64,000 bases of DNA from Pycnopodia helianthoides (GCA_032158295.1 CM063246.1:2885371-2949370), one strand, 5' to 3'; positions 1 through 9,606 are shown, counted from the stretch's first letter. The notes: generated by a model from the letters alone, not told the origin. A program made the numbers and translations.

Positions 1-520
1 TCGCCACAAATCGCACTAGAAGCTTAATACGGTCAGCACTAGCATAGTGATATCGTCCTACAGTCTTCTAGGTTTGTGTAACAACGTAGTATGGTCCTGT
101 ACGCCGTAGCGGCAACGAAGTAGAAACGACTGCTTGGTCGGCATAGGTCTAGGTGTAATCGTAGTGGCATCGAGTCAGCACGCTTTTGACGTAGAAGCAT
201 CGCATTACAGTCGTGATGTAGTCTTTAATTTGCAAAATTGATGGATTTTGACGGCAATTGTGCCCCGATTTGATAATTTTTTCAGATCGGGGTGATCGGC
301 ATGGTCTTCGTAAGGTCGCAGGGCTGTGTGAACGGGTATTGAGTACAGTTGATCACAAGCATGTTATTGTAGGTTTTCCCCATCATTTTCGAGAAAAAAG
401 AAGCCTATTTTTCTTATATGCATTCGTAATGAAGTGATTTTGCCTCTGCAATTGAAACCGATATCCAGTATCACTTTGAGGCATGCAAATTTATATAGCA
501 TTGTTTTCAATTAAACCTAT
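1..520. other. No gene seen; CpG-rich degenerate repeat-like start
   Basis: Bases 1-230 contain many CGTAG and GTAG(T/A) words spaced irregularly (for example near 85, 105, 162 and 190). They are richer in CpG than the surrounding DNA and look like an eroded short-period satellite. No open frame of useful length crosses it. Bases 231-520 are AT-rich unique sequence in which I see nothing. Confidence 0.3.
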
Positions 521-851
521 AGACATTGTGACCTGTGACATCACATGTTTACAAAAGAGCCACAGAGCCTGGACTTCCGGCAGGCACATTTGTACACAGC
601 TCAATGGAAGAATACAACAAATCTTATGTTTTATGGAGATCGCACTGTCTGATTTTCCTCAACTTTTGATATAAAGAAAGGGGGGACATCTCAAAAGCTA
701 TACAGCTGTTGCTTTCGTAAATTTTGAATTAATGTGAAAATTATGACACAAAATATAAATTTTCCCATTGAGCCTGTGTAGCATCTTGCCCGTCAGGATT
801 AGCATTATAATGTACGAGGTCACCACTCTGTAAACAAATGTAACATGGTCT
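521..851 (+). mobile_element. Family J TIR element, copy 1
   Basis: The left end AGACATTGTGACCTGTGACA and the right end, read in reverse as AGACCATGTTACATTTG, are imperfect inverted repeats. The interior (cagagcctgga, cagctcaatgga, tcaacttttgat) recurs at 42431-42761 and, inverted, at 51700-51994 and 53002-53503. The element is about 330 bp, has no coding capacity, and is best read as a MITE. Confidence 0.6.
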
Positions 852-1712
852 ATAAGGCATTCATGTTAGCCATGCGAGATCGGTACTCAATTTAGCAGAG
901 TCTCTGCGAAAAACTGTTGTGACTTTGAATGCTGTTGAGTAGATTGTTAAATTGAACGATTATCCATTTTAATCGCATGACACAGAAAAATTGCTAACGC
1001 ATTAAGTGAAACTGATTGATTGTTTTGAGCTTTCAATTTCACGCAAAATAAAATAATGTAATCTTTTAAATTGGCCGCTTATTTGCTGAAAATGACTGGG
1101 CAAACCTCCCTTATTATATATCTTATTGGGATGAAACCAAGGGACCCTCAAAAGAGACAAGCACTTCTCTGAATCACTGCAAGTGAATTGACAGACACAT
1201 GACATGATGAAACATGGACGGTTTTTCCCGAGCCAAGATTGTTTTGTTCTGTTTAATTTTATCATTAAGCTTCAAAACAAAACATGAATTTACAACATGG
1301 AAACATTACCCTCCCCCTCATAAAAAAAAAATTATAAAAAATGAAAAGCGATGTTTATTGCTTTAGAAAGCACGAATACATCTTCCACATCTAAAAAAAC
1401 TACTCTAGCTACACAGACCAAAGAATTAGAATGATCTCGCAGCTTTAAAAATAAAATGTTTTCAGCGAAACCCACCCTGTAAACTTTGCAACCATCTGGC
1501 GATAAATTTCTTTTTTTATAAGGTGATAAGCTTTCAAGGGAAGCTGTGCCATCTCTTTGAGTTTTGAAGCCTCATTTATTTGGGTCAAGGGTACTTTATC
1601 TAAAGTGAAGGTGGGGGTTGGAGGAGGCGGGACAGGGTTGGGAGTTTCCCTCAAAATGTCATGTTGTATTTCCTTATCAGATGAGATTGGTCTTACTTCT
1701 AATGGAAGTCCT
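852..1712. other. AT-rich intergenic sequence
   Basis: The open frames here are short and lack splice or codon signals. There is a small A-run at 1322-1341. I see nothing else. Confidence 0.4.
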
Positions 1713-1994
1713 TTAAAGGCAGTGGATACTTTTGGTAGTTACTCAATAGATTACCATAAAAAAAACTTACTTGGTAAGGAGCACCTGAGAGCTGCTGATA
1801 GTATAAAACATTGGGAGAAACAACTCCCTCCGAGTTATGTAGTTTTTGAGAAAGAGGTAATTTCTTACTAAAATATTTGAATCTGACCAATTGAACCCAA
1901 ATTTTCACAGGCGTGTTATTTTATGTATGTGTTGGGATACACCAAGTGAGGATACTAGTCTTTGACTATTACCAAAAGTATACCCTGCCTTTGA
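1713..1994. mobile_element. Family A TTAA-target MITE, copy 1
   Basis: It starts with TTAA then AGGCAGTGGATACTTTTGGT and ends with the reverse complement, ACCAAAAGTATACCCTGCCT, followed by TTGA (a decayed TTAA). The inner part (gagctgctgatagtataaaac, then ttttcacaggcgtgttatttta) matches the copies at 29944-30337 and 30334-30719. It has no transposase. Frames across it on both strands are artefacts of the repeat. Confidence 0.75.
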
Positions 1995-2039
1995 AGGTCC
2001 ATATAAGATTAGCTTTTTGTAGGGCATTTGTACAATCAC

Positions 2040-2213
2040 AAACTTCGCTAAAAAAACAACAAAATTGCTGACGATGACTAGGGCAAGCTAGCCGAAACGT
2101 TGGGACCAAAAAGATTTCACTCCACGGCAGTGCAGTTAACTACGAGAAGTCGCCCCGATCCACAATGCTTAAGTAGTAGTCCAGGCCGATTTCCTACCTC
2201 CCGCCCAGGTGGC
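2040..2213 (+). repeat. Retroelement-like segment with hammerhead-like motif
   Basis: CTGACGA (2068-2074) is followed by a possible CTAG/CTAG-based stem and GAAAC (2094-2098), then GTTGGGACC. This order resembles the hammerhead ribozyme core known from Penelope-like retroelements, but there is one extra base before the presumed stem II and stem III is not convincing. No reverse transcriptase is visible beside it. Confidence 0.3.
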
Positions 2214-2371
2214 AGTTAATAAGCAGGACAGTTCTTTTCAGAACTGAGAAGTCTCCCGAATTCCGATAATCTACTTCGCGGTAGTAGAACAAATAGCAAG
2301 ACAAGTTCTCTAAAGAACAAAATCTACACAGCAAAGTAGATATTATACACTGGTGTTACCGCAAACCGAAT
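2214..2371. repeat. Family K shared block, copy 1
   Basis: About 160 bp starting AGTTAATAAGCAGGACAG and ending GCAAACCGAATA is nearly identical to 39065-39222. The two copies differ in what lies on the AGTTAAT side: the hammerhead-like segment here, a GATT microsatellite there. Confidence 0.65.
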
Positions 2372-2654
2372 AACAACAACATTGCTATTAAACAGTTGAG
2401 CTTCCACTGCTTACTGCACATCATACAAGTGCATATTTTTATTGTTTGGCATCTGTTATATTGTCTTCTGTAAGGAACAGTGTTCTCCTCTAACAGAGGT
2501 CCGCTGGCCAAATGCCATTTGAACCACCGGAGGACCAGACAACATTCACTCCAAGTGGTCCTGCTGGCTAGTTCGTGTTGAAAAGCATCCCTTTTTGATA
2601 TGAATTATGGACTAGTGGAAACGCTGGCGTACTAGTGAAATAACAAGCTAACTG
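2372..2654. other. Intergenic sequence, no gene seen
   Basis: It holds short inverted words (ACTAGTGGAAACGCTGGCGTACTAGT-like, 2611-2636) and the word ggtcctgctggctag, which returns near 2784. No coding signal. Confidence 0.3.
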
Positions 2655-2775
2655 CAGGCCTGGAATTTCACCTTTGAGAGGGCAAGGCCATTTTCATTTT
2701 GCAAAGGTTACTTCCATTGGCTAACAAGGAAGGCCACACTGAGGGACCTTCGTGGCCTCCATGTAATTCCAGGCA
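2655..2775 (+). mobile_element. Family G element, copy 1
   Basis: CAGGCCTGGAATTTCA at the left and the inverted AATTCCAGGC at the right bound a body with gagagggcaaggccatttt and gtggcctccatgtaatt. Eight copies occur in the window. This one is shortened. Confidence 0.6.
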
Positions 2776-3420
2776 TGTAACTGGTCCTGCTTGCTGGCTA
2801 GTCACTGACAAAAGTTTAAGGGAAACCCTGAAGATGTCATCATCAACCCTTACCGTCCCAATTCCTTCGGTATCCAATTCCCAAAGTGAAGGGTCTAGAA
2901 GGAATTGGGCCAGTCCGCCCAAACAACAAGTGCTTGTCACAGGGTCACGCATACCCATCTTGTCTACGTCCAGAACATTTTGATGTGGCGCAAAGGTTAG
3001 CCAGAGGGGTGTCTGGGTATCTTTTGGACACCCTGTTTTGTCTGTCATTTTTACATGTAAATGTATTGTAAGTTAATAATAAGGACACCGGTTTTTAAAT
3101 TTCCAGCAAATTTTGACACCCTTTTATCCAAATCCTGGCTAAAACCTTGGTGTGGAGTGACATAGGAGAAGAGGATGTGGGCTGCACTCTAACCAGCTGC
3201 CTTGTCTATAAGGGCTTTAAATTGAGTTTATTTACATGTACTGTTGGATGTAACCTTTAAAAGTTTTGCCATTGTTTTCAACCTATTGTTGTTGAGCACT
3301 TCTCCAATTCAAGCACCCGTTCTTAAATGTGTTTATTTTATTGCTGTTAATTACATAACATGGTTCTGATTCAGCAAAAAGTCACAAGAAAGCTGTTTTT
3401 GTCAAATTTTAACACTGAAA
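2776..3420. other. Intergenic sequence
   Basis: Short overlapping open frames exist on both strands, with no splice logic or recognisable protein. I see nothing supportable. Confidence 0.3.
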
Positions 3421-3590
3421 CCAGGCCTGGAACTTCAAGTTCATCTATGAAAGGGCAAGGTATTTTGTCATTTTGCAAAAGGGCATTTCCATTGCAAAAT
3501 TTGAAAGTCTTCGGGCAACTTTTGAAAAGACACCAAGGCCAAGACCAGGTGCAAGTGAGGCCAGGGCCTCCATGGAATTACAGACCTGTG
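3421..3590 (+). mobile_element. Family G element, copy 2
   Basis: It starts CCAGGCCTGGAACTTCAAG and ends at gcctccatggaattacagacctg. It contains the family words gggcaaggtatttt, gggcatttccattgc and caaggccaagaccagg. Confidence 0.65.
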
Positions 3591-3671
3591 AAATCATAAC
3601 TTATTTTACCTTTTAAAAACTTAAAATCCTTTAAGAGAAACTTGCAGCCATGGTTTGAACATAAATGTAAG

Positions 3672-3700
3672 TATTTATTTTGTGAAAAAAAATAAACGTT
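3672..3700 (-). terminator. Possible TMEM70 poly(A) signal
   Basis: TTTATT near 3674-3679 reads AATAAA on the minus strand, about 570 bases beyond the TMEM70 stop. Other weak hexamers exist, so the true 3-prime end is undecided. Confidence 0.2.
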
Positions 3701-3934
3701 TAAGCCAAGCAAAGTCTTGATATAAGTTTTGAGGCTCTGCATGGTGGGACTGACTATTTTATGATAATTCTTTTGGGTACACCATCGTATGAATCTTCTT
3801 TCGGGAGAGATGTGTTGGCTCTGAGAAGAGCCAGTGGGTTATTCTCAATATTTGGGCCAGTTTGCTCTGGCTGTCATTGGGAGGCTGAAGCAGGTGAATG
3901 GTTGGAGATGCTTATAAGCTGGACGAGAGGATCT

Positions 3935-4123
3935 GGGCCCAATTTCATCTGCCTCAGCACAAAAAGTAGCTAAGCACAACAAAATCATGCTTAATAGAAT
4001 AAGGTAACCGGCCAAAATACCATTTCACATGTACCATTTGTGACCGGTATCCTGCTCATTTTTGCTTAGCAGAAAATTGTTCAGCAATATCCTTTGCTTA
4101 AACAGCTCTATGAAATTGGGCCC
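3935..4123. mobile_element. Family C palindromic MITE, copy 1
   Basis: GGGCCCAATTTCAT at the left and ATGAAATTGGGCCC at the right are inverted ends. The interior (aagtagctaagcacaacaaa, ccatttgtgaccggtatcctgct, gcttagcagaaaattg) is shared with the copies at 30763 and 47965. It lies about 130 bases beyond the TMEM70 stop and may be within its 3-prime UTR. Confidence 0.75.
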
Positions 4124-4250
4124 TGCTGCAAGAAAAGTCCTCCTCATAGGGTAATTTTACATTGGCAAAATGTACCCTTTGAAACTGTTATAAAAGTTCA
4201 TCAGGGGGCCATCAAAATTTTAAAAATAGTGATCTAAGAGAGTCACTTCA

Positions 4251-5736
4251 TCATTCCTTTTTGTATTCGTCCTCGGAATCCTCATCAGCCATAGCTTTCT
4301 CCATCTCCTCCATGGAGAAGTCCTCAGGTAACTTGTCATATCCCATCAGATGGCTGTAGTGGTTGGGATGAAAGAAGGCTGTCGGGTTCACCAAAAGGGG
4401 TTTCCCCCTCGCCGTGAACGACGTCATCAGGTTGCGAACGGCGGGGACTTCAACATCGGCGGGAGTGAATTCTCGCTTGGACGTGGTCAGGAAGAAGTTG
4501 AGGGTGTATGCTGTGTACGTGTCCGTGAGGTTGTCGAAGTAGATCTGCGTCGCGTATGACTTGGTGATCCAATGGAGTACGATCGGTGTGAGTAGCAAGA
4601 TGGACGCCATGGAGCCGCCGATCAGCTTCATAGCGCCACTCCCGCTGCTCATGAACATTACCTGAAGTATGATGACGGACATGCCGCTTGTTGACAATGA
4701 AAACAGCTTGACCATCTTCACCATGTTGGTCAGTGGTCCACTGTAGATGAGGTTCTCATTTTGTTGTTGAGCATCAGCCGATGAGCGCTTTGAGAAGATA
4801 CCACAAGAGGTTCCCGATGTGGATAGACCCCTGACTGTCTGATGGGAAGGTACATTCTGCCAAAAATGAATTATATAAGATAAGACGTGACGACGTCAGT
4901 TTTAAAATATAGTTGCAATTAATACACACAAAAAAATCTTGTCAAATTTTTGGCCTGATGATAGGCCTTAAATCCCTTTCTCGAGTACGAAGTGACTTGG
5001 GTACGAAGTGACCAACATCGCAATGAACAATCATTCAAAAATTTGAACAATGACCAATCATTTAAAAAAAAAATGTTCTGCCAGTCGTTACCACAGTATG
5101 ACCATACCCTACGCCGGTGGGCGTAGCCTACGGTATCTACCTTTAACTCAATTGCAAAAACAACTGTAGTGTTACTGTTACTCATCTTTAACAAAAATTA
5201 ATAATGAAATATTTAAAAAATAAGAACATCACCACTTTTCAAAATCCCTTGTTGGACATGTTGGATGGTAAACCGGATTGCTACATTATGCAGGTCTCAT
5301 AATTCAAAACAAGGTCTGCTTATCCTGTTGAAAATAAACAATGAAACAAAGGTTGTTCCAGTCTGCTAGCAATAAGCAGATAAGCGCCATCTCTAATAAA
5401 AAAAATAAGAACCAAGTAAATTAGGTTCAAATTCACTTCACACTGAGCTGAGTAGTGAGAGGAGTCACTCACCGTTAATTGTAAACTTAAAGATGCTTCG
5501 TTTCGTTTTGACATTCCACAAAGCGCTGAAGTACAATGTGATCTCCATGGCAAGGCCATTCTCGGATTGTCAAATCTGTACCCACTACAAGTATCTGCAG
5601 GAACTCGAACTGGAAACGGAATTTGAGATGCCGATATTCTTCGTGTCGGAATCTTCGTCTTCGACAGGATCGAGGAACAAAACAGTCGATTTGGCCCCAT
5701 ATTACACAGTTTTGACCACCCAAAAGCAACATTCAT
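4251..5736 (-). CDS. TMEM70: TMEM70, two coding exons: join(4251..4856, 5473..5736) on minus strand
   Basis: TMEM70 is a mitochondrial inner-membrane protein that assists assembly of ATP synthase (c-ring) and other respiratory complexes. Exon 1 (88 codons, ATG at 5736-5734) is rich in R, K and S (for example ILSKTKIPTRRIS), as expected for a mitochondrial presequence. It ends ACG|GTGAGTGA. Exon 2 begins after ttttggcag at 4857 and stays in frame, giving 289 residues against about 260 in human. Family hallmarks seen: NENLIYSGPL, then MVKLFSLSTSG, two hydrophobic stretches (about residues 145-162 and 168-184), LHWITKSYATQIYF, DTYTAYTLNF, LLVNPTAFF and SHLMGYDKLPEDF. The C-terminus is very acidic (ADEDSEDEYKKE). 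The start was chosen as the first ATG; the open frame continues upstream only to a non-ATG codon. The intron is 616 bases. An alternative upstream non-coding exon cannot be excluded. Confidence 0.93.
4857..5472 (-). other. TMEM70 intron
   Basis: Minus-strand donor GTGAGTGACT at 5472 downward and acceptor ttttggcag ending at 4857. Both flanking exons are in phase 0. The intron is AT-rich and contains a short duplicated word, tacgaagtgac (near 4985 and 5000). No repeat element is recognised. Confidence 0.85.
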
Positions 5737-5995
5737 AATGAGTTTGTGTTGCAGGAATACTGGGTATAACTGTGTGCGCAACCGTTTTCGCGATATTTTA
5801 TCAGAAACAAGTTAAAATTCTAACTGAAGACCGAGAGAGTGTGCAACACACGTATTTCTTACTATTTTCTGGGCGCAGCCATGTTGGAATCTGTCAAATA
5901 GTACGGCGAGTCTGATTAGTAGAAAGTTTTTCAAATGTCCAATCACAATCGCCGTATCATTATGTGGCTTGGTGGCGCTCTTCCCCATGTGTCTT
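5737..5995. promoter_or_regulatory. TMEM70 promoter, possibly bidirectional
   Basis: This short region separates TMEM70 from a possible plus-strand transcription unit. GCAGCCATGTTGGAAT (5875-5890) resembles a YY1-type CCAT site, common in promoters of nuclear genes for mitochondrial proteins. CCAAT lies at 5939-5943. The region has more CpG than its surroundings and no TATA box at an obvious distance. The function is inferred from position. Confidence 0.4.
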
Positions 5996-6116
5996 TATTT
6001 TTCTAGACACGAATGTACATGTACATGTACGTGCGTGTGTGACGTGTGAGAAGGGGAATGGTCTCGCAGCTTGTTACTTTTCAAGAACATTATTCTTCTC
6101 CTTTTATCGTGCATCG
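5996..6116 (+). other. Possible 5-prime exon of a divergent plus-strand gene
   Basis: The sequence up to 6116 ends GCATCG|GTAAGTG, a near-ideal splice donor at 6117. It sits just across the promoter-like region from TMEM70. A short frame crosses it, but it looks like untranslated leader. It contains repeated ACATGTAC words (6013-6031). The exon start is arbitrary here. Only a transcript would confirm it. Confidence 0.3.
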
Positions 6117-6326
6117 GTAAGTGTTTTTTTTTATATTTCCAATGAAACTATTTAGCAGGGTCTACTGCTGGCATTTAGTTGATTGTTTTTTAAATTTTCC
6201 ATTCGATTTAACTGACTTTTGTTGTGGCTAATTTCTTTGATTAATTTAAGATTTCGGAGACTCTGCTTTCAGTTTCACAGGCGTACATGTACGATCTGGC
6301 AGAGGGGGATATAAATGAGAACAGAC

Positions 6327-6495
6327 GTACGAAGCCCAATTCCGAGCCACAACCATGCACGTTACAATGGCGTGGTTGTGTGGCTTCATACGTATGAAGC
6401 CACAACCACGCACAACCACGGTTGTGTGGCTTCAAACGTATGAAGCCAACCACCATGGTTGTGGCTTCATACGTATGAAGCCACAACCACGAGAC
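6327..6495. repeat. Cluster of ACGT-centred palindromes
   Basis: Three palindromes share the core GGCTTCATACGTATGAAGCC. The third, 6456-6489, is a perfect 34-bp palindrome. The first (6371-6410) and second (6418-6450) are imperfect. They are joined by CACAACCACG and GGTTGTG words. A further half copy, TTGGGCTTCATACGTCGTGACG, lies at 6783-6804, beyond the telomere-like tract. Confidence 0.85.
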
Positions 6496-6516
6496 GGTCA
6501 GGGTGACTGGATAGGA

Positions 6517-6700
6517 GGGGGGAGGGGGTGAGGGTGAGGGTTTGTGGTTTGGTGAGGGTTAGGGGTAGGGTTAGGGGTAGGGGAGGGGTAGGGGTAGGGG
6601 TAGGGGTTGGGGTAGGGTTAGGGGGTAGGGTGAGGGGTAGGGTGAGGGGTAGGGCTAGGGGAAGGGTTAGGTGTAGGGGTAGGGTTAGGGTTAGGGTGAT
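6517..6700 (+). repeat. Degenerate interstitial telomere-like G-rich tract
   Basis: About 180 bases consist of GGGTTAGGG, GGGGTAGGG and GGGTGAGGG words on the plus strand, ending with GGGTTAGGGTTAGGG. This is a decayed (TTAGGG)n relative with strong G-quadruplex potential. Valine/arginine/glycine-rich and proline/leucine/threonine-rich frames across it are artefacts. Confidence 0.85.
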
Positions 6701-6829
6701 GAACACTCCCCCCCTTTCACCATGGAAGAACCCAACCAAGTAATAAACGTGCATGGTTGTGCCATAGAAAAAAGCGAGGAATTGGGCTTCATACGTCGTG
6801 ACGCATTTATGCCTCGGAAAATCGGGCAC

Positions 6830-7370
6830 AAAGAAGCAAACAAGACTTTATATAAATATTAAAAATTGGTATGTGTTTTTATCTGTGAAAAATATTGGGC
6901 AAATCAACCCCCCTCAGATACCCCCATGGCCGGCCATGATTGCTTGTTTTTGCATCGAGTGACTGATGGTGTAATTTGTTCTTCATTTTTGTTTAATTTG
7001 TGAACATCTTCTATTGAGTTTTGTACCAAGGGAAAATTGTTCTGCAAGGATAGAATGTTGATGGACAATGGAAGATAACAAGTTAGAGTAAACATTATCT
7101 TCAGGCAAACATTGAATTCTGTTCTGTTCTAACTCCGCATATTGCACTATTTTAAGCTACACGTCACAAATTTAGCAAGTGTAGTCCCAATCATTCTGGT
7201 CCCAACAGCACCAACACACCACAGTCCCACAGGAGACTGAGTAGACATTACTTTATTCGCTGTCACATGATATGCAGTTCGTGCATTTAAGATTTCTACC
7301 TGGTGTGTCTTTTAGTTGTGCTGATATTAAAGTGGGTGTGCTTGTGTAAAGAGCCTTAGCAACGCATTAG
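6830..7370. other. Intergenic sequence
   Basis: AT-rich single-copy sequence. Small inverted words occur, but I see no gene or repeat family. Confidence 0.3.
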
Positions 7371-7378
7371 AGTTGGTG

Positions 7379-7702
7379 GACACAGCTATGACTGTTACTA
7401 AGGGTGTTGCTAAGGACACAGCTATGACTGTTACTAAGGGTGTTGCTAAGGACACAGCTATGACTGTTACTAAGGGTGTTGCTAAGGACACAGCTATGAC
7501 TGTTACTAAGGGTGTTGCTAAGGACACAGCTATGACTGTTACTAAGGGTGTTGCTAAGGACACAGCTATGACTGTTACTAAGGGTGTTGCTAAGGACACA
7601 GCTATGACTGTTACTAAGGGTGTTGCTAAGGACACAGCTATGACTGTTACTAAGGGTGTTGCTAAGGACACAGCTATGACTGTTACTAAGGGTGTCGCTA
7701 AG
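7379..7702. repeat. 36-bp minisatellite, nine copies
   Basis: Nine head-to-tail copies of a 36-bp unit starting GACACAGCTATGACTGTTAC are identical except near the end of the last copy (GGTGTCGCT for GGTGTTGCT). Because 36 is a multiple of three, the array stays open in frames on both strands (DTAMTVTKGVAK on plus, SLATPLVTVIAV on minus). That is a property of the repeat and not evidence of a protein. Confidence 0.95.
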
Positions 7703-7863
7703 GACGCCCTTTAATTTGTAGCCGCCTACTTGGACACGACCTTAGACAAGGTAGGCCTAAGTGTCCAGTTTTTGTATGACAGCGCAACATGGAGAGGAAG
7801 AAACAATATTTAACCATATAATATGGTTGCTACTATGCACTCCCTTCAAATTCCAGTTGAAAG

Positions 7864-8032
7864 ATCCGAAATGGCAAATACATACGGAGTGCCATGTGGG
7901 AATTTGACAGAAAAGGTTTTGAGTTTACAGATTTTAAAAATACTGAAGAAACAAAAACCCAGATCTTGGACACTTATTGGCCCTTGGCCGGTCTCAATGA
8001 TTGTTTGGATTATATGAAAGGGAAATCGATAA
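7864..8032 (+). CDS. Possible internal coding exon, unknown product
   Basis: From 7864 the plus strand is open through a segment with protein-like composition containing MWEFDRKGFEF, DTYWPLAGL and DCLDYMKGKS. It ends ATA-A|GTAAGACTT, a good donor at 8033, leaving one base of a codon. The only usable acceptor in this frame is the weak AG at 7862-7863. The better-looking ccag at 7855 would give an immediate stop in this frame and instead supports a 51-codon frame with ATG at 7871. I do not recognise the protein. It does not splice in frame directly to the exon at 12117, so either another exon lies between or this is not an exon. Confidence 0.22.
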
Positions 8033-8317
8033 GTAAGACTTTTTTCATTGTTTATTTGGCTGTAAAACAAATCAAGGTTGGCCTTTGAAAAAAATCTTTC
8101 TGTTGTGTGAGAATGTGTGCTTCATGCTTGAATAGTCAAACAATGTTGTCACCGCCAGTGCTTGCTTACAGTCAAAACAATTTGGTCTAGGGCCCAGAGG
8201 GTTTTTAAACAAAGGTTGTATCCTAGTAAGGTTTACATACCCATCCTCTAGTTTTCAATAAACACACCATCCAACCAACCTGTGAACATTTCATTAAATT
8301 TAAGGTGATCCTAGTCC

Positions 8318-8444
8318 TAGTCTTGGCCCAAGACGTCAGTGATCGGTAGCGGATATTCGTTGTAAATCCGGCCGTAAGAGGGCGCTCTATAACGAGTTAC
8401 AACAAATATCTGCTACCGATCACTGACGTCTTGGGCCAAGACTA
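8318..8444. mobile_element. Long-TIR hairpin element with flanking direct repeats
   Basis: Arms of about 48 bp, starting TAGTCTTGGCCCAAGACG, differ at only two or three positions. They enclose a loop of about 30 bases containing gagggcgctct. The 10-base word AAGGTGATCC lies at 8302-8311 and again at 8444-8453, like a target duplication (six bases intervene on the left). Confidence 0.75.
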
Positions 8445-8450
8445 AGGTGA

Positions 8451-8690
8451 TCCATGCTCCTCAACATCCCTCGTTCTAAACACACTCGTGGAGATCGTTC
8501 CTTCTCACATGTTGGACCATCTCTTTGGAATGTTCTTCCACTGAACTTCAGACTAGTAGACACTCTCTCCAGCTTCAAAACAAACTTCAAGTACTGCACT
8601 TTTAGCAGAGTTCTTTCTTCTATGCGCCAGGAGTGTCTTTCTGACAGACATGGCACGCTACAAATGCCCATTACTATTATTATTATTCAT
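8451..8690 (+). pseudogene. 3-prime relic of a non-LTR retrotransposon reverse transcriptase
   Basis: The frame beginning near 8451 reads LLNIPRSKHTRGDRSFSHVG, followed by PSLWNVLPLNFRLVDTLSSF. This is the conserved C-terminal segment downstream of the polymerase domain in CR1/Jockey-type LINEs. It has no catalytic domain. The fragment ends in an ATT microsatellite (8670-8685), as is usual for the 3-prime tail of such elements. Comparable to 56620-56900. The catalytic part is absent, so the copy is dead. Confidence 0.75.
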
Positions 8691-8872
8691 TATTTAAAGT
8701 TAAAATAACTAAAAAAATGATACTGCATAGTATTTAAGGGACTTTGTAAACGCTTTGTGCTTGTTTGTGTGTGATAAAAAACATGAGCTTTGTTGATGAA
8801 CAGAGCATTCTATTTGAGTAAACCACCAACTCATTTCAGAATCACACTATGCTCACCTAAAAACATTTTATA

Positions 8873-8900
8873 AATAGTGTTACTGCAAAGTAACACTATT
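8873..8900. repeat. Short perfect hairpin
   Basis: AATAGTGTTACT (8873-8884) pairs perfectly with AGTAACACTATT (8889-8900) across a GCAA tetraloop of the GNRA type. It is the only notable structure in 8700-9100. Confidence 0.7.
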
Positions 8901-9606
8901 GAGTTTTTGCAGTATAAATAAAGCCTACAATGTTTACTGGGGTGCAGTTTTCCTTCAGTCACAACTAAACTAGGCTCAGCAAAACACAAGCACTATCCAT
9001 GTTGAGCAAACAGCGCCCTCTTTTGACTTTAAATGGTCATGTTCAGGAGTTCATAATTATTGCAAAGTAGGCAAGTGAATGAGCAAAATGTAAAGAAAAC
9101 ATTCTCCAGATAGAAATTATATGTGATTTGCCTACAATGCATATTCCATTGAGATTTGCCGCTCTGGTTTACAAGTGTGAAGTGAAATATTTTTTATATC
9201 ATGTAACAAGTCACAAGGGAAACCGACTGGGTGTATTTATTTTTAAACTGAACAAAGAAAACTTAACTAGAGCAGGATTTGAAATTGGTTTAATATCCCT
9301 CTTTAGTAAATTTTTACTTTGTTCAACCCCGAATTATTGAAATATTTTTTATCTGTGATTTAGAGTATGCAGTGTTTTAGTTGTGCCTCCATGTAAATAT
9401 TTGCAGATATTAATGTTAAGCCATGGATTATGAGGTTTGTTCTTTCATGTATACAGATGTTTCTAACATATTATTTTAGTAATATTACACTCCTTAGCTT
9501 GGAGCTTCGTCAGACTTGCATTCATGTCCAATGCTCAACTGCCTTTATACCTTTTTCTTTGTCATCATAGAGGATGGGTGTGGTTTGGGCTAGTTGGTTG
9601 GTCATA
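8901..9606. other. Intergenic; remnant of the SINE-arm sequence
   Basis: 9190-9345 contains AACTGAACAAAGAAAACTTA, then AGAGCAGGATTTGAA, then TTTTACTTTGTTCAACCCCG. These are the inverted arms of the tRNA-like element found at 23100, 38250 and 60800, with most of the tRNA-like core lost. The rest shows nothing. Confidence 0.4.

Noticed and set aside
4350..4559. Plus-strand frame opposite TMEM70
   Set aside because: Shadow of the real minus-strand coding exon.
6517..6700. A true chromosome end
   Set aside because: The tract is degenerate, internal, and flanked by ordinary sequence and a gene.
6467..6829. Proline/leucine/threonine-rich and valine/arginine/glycine-rich frames
   Set aside because: They are translations of the degenerate telomere-like tract.
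7327..7714. Repetitive open frames on both strands over the 36-bp minisatellite
   Set aside because: Openness follows from the unit length being a multiple of three; starts are non-ATG and there is no flanking coding signal.
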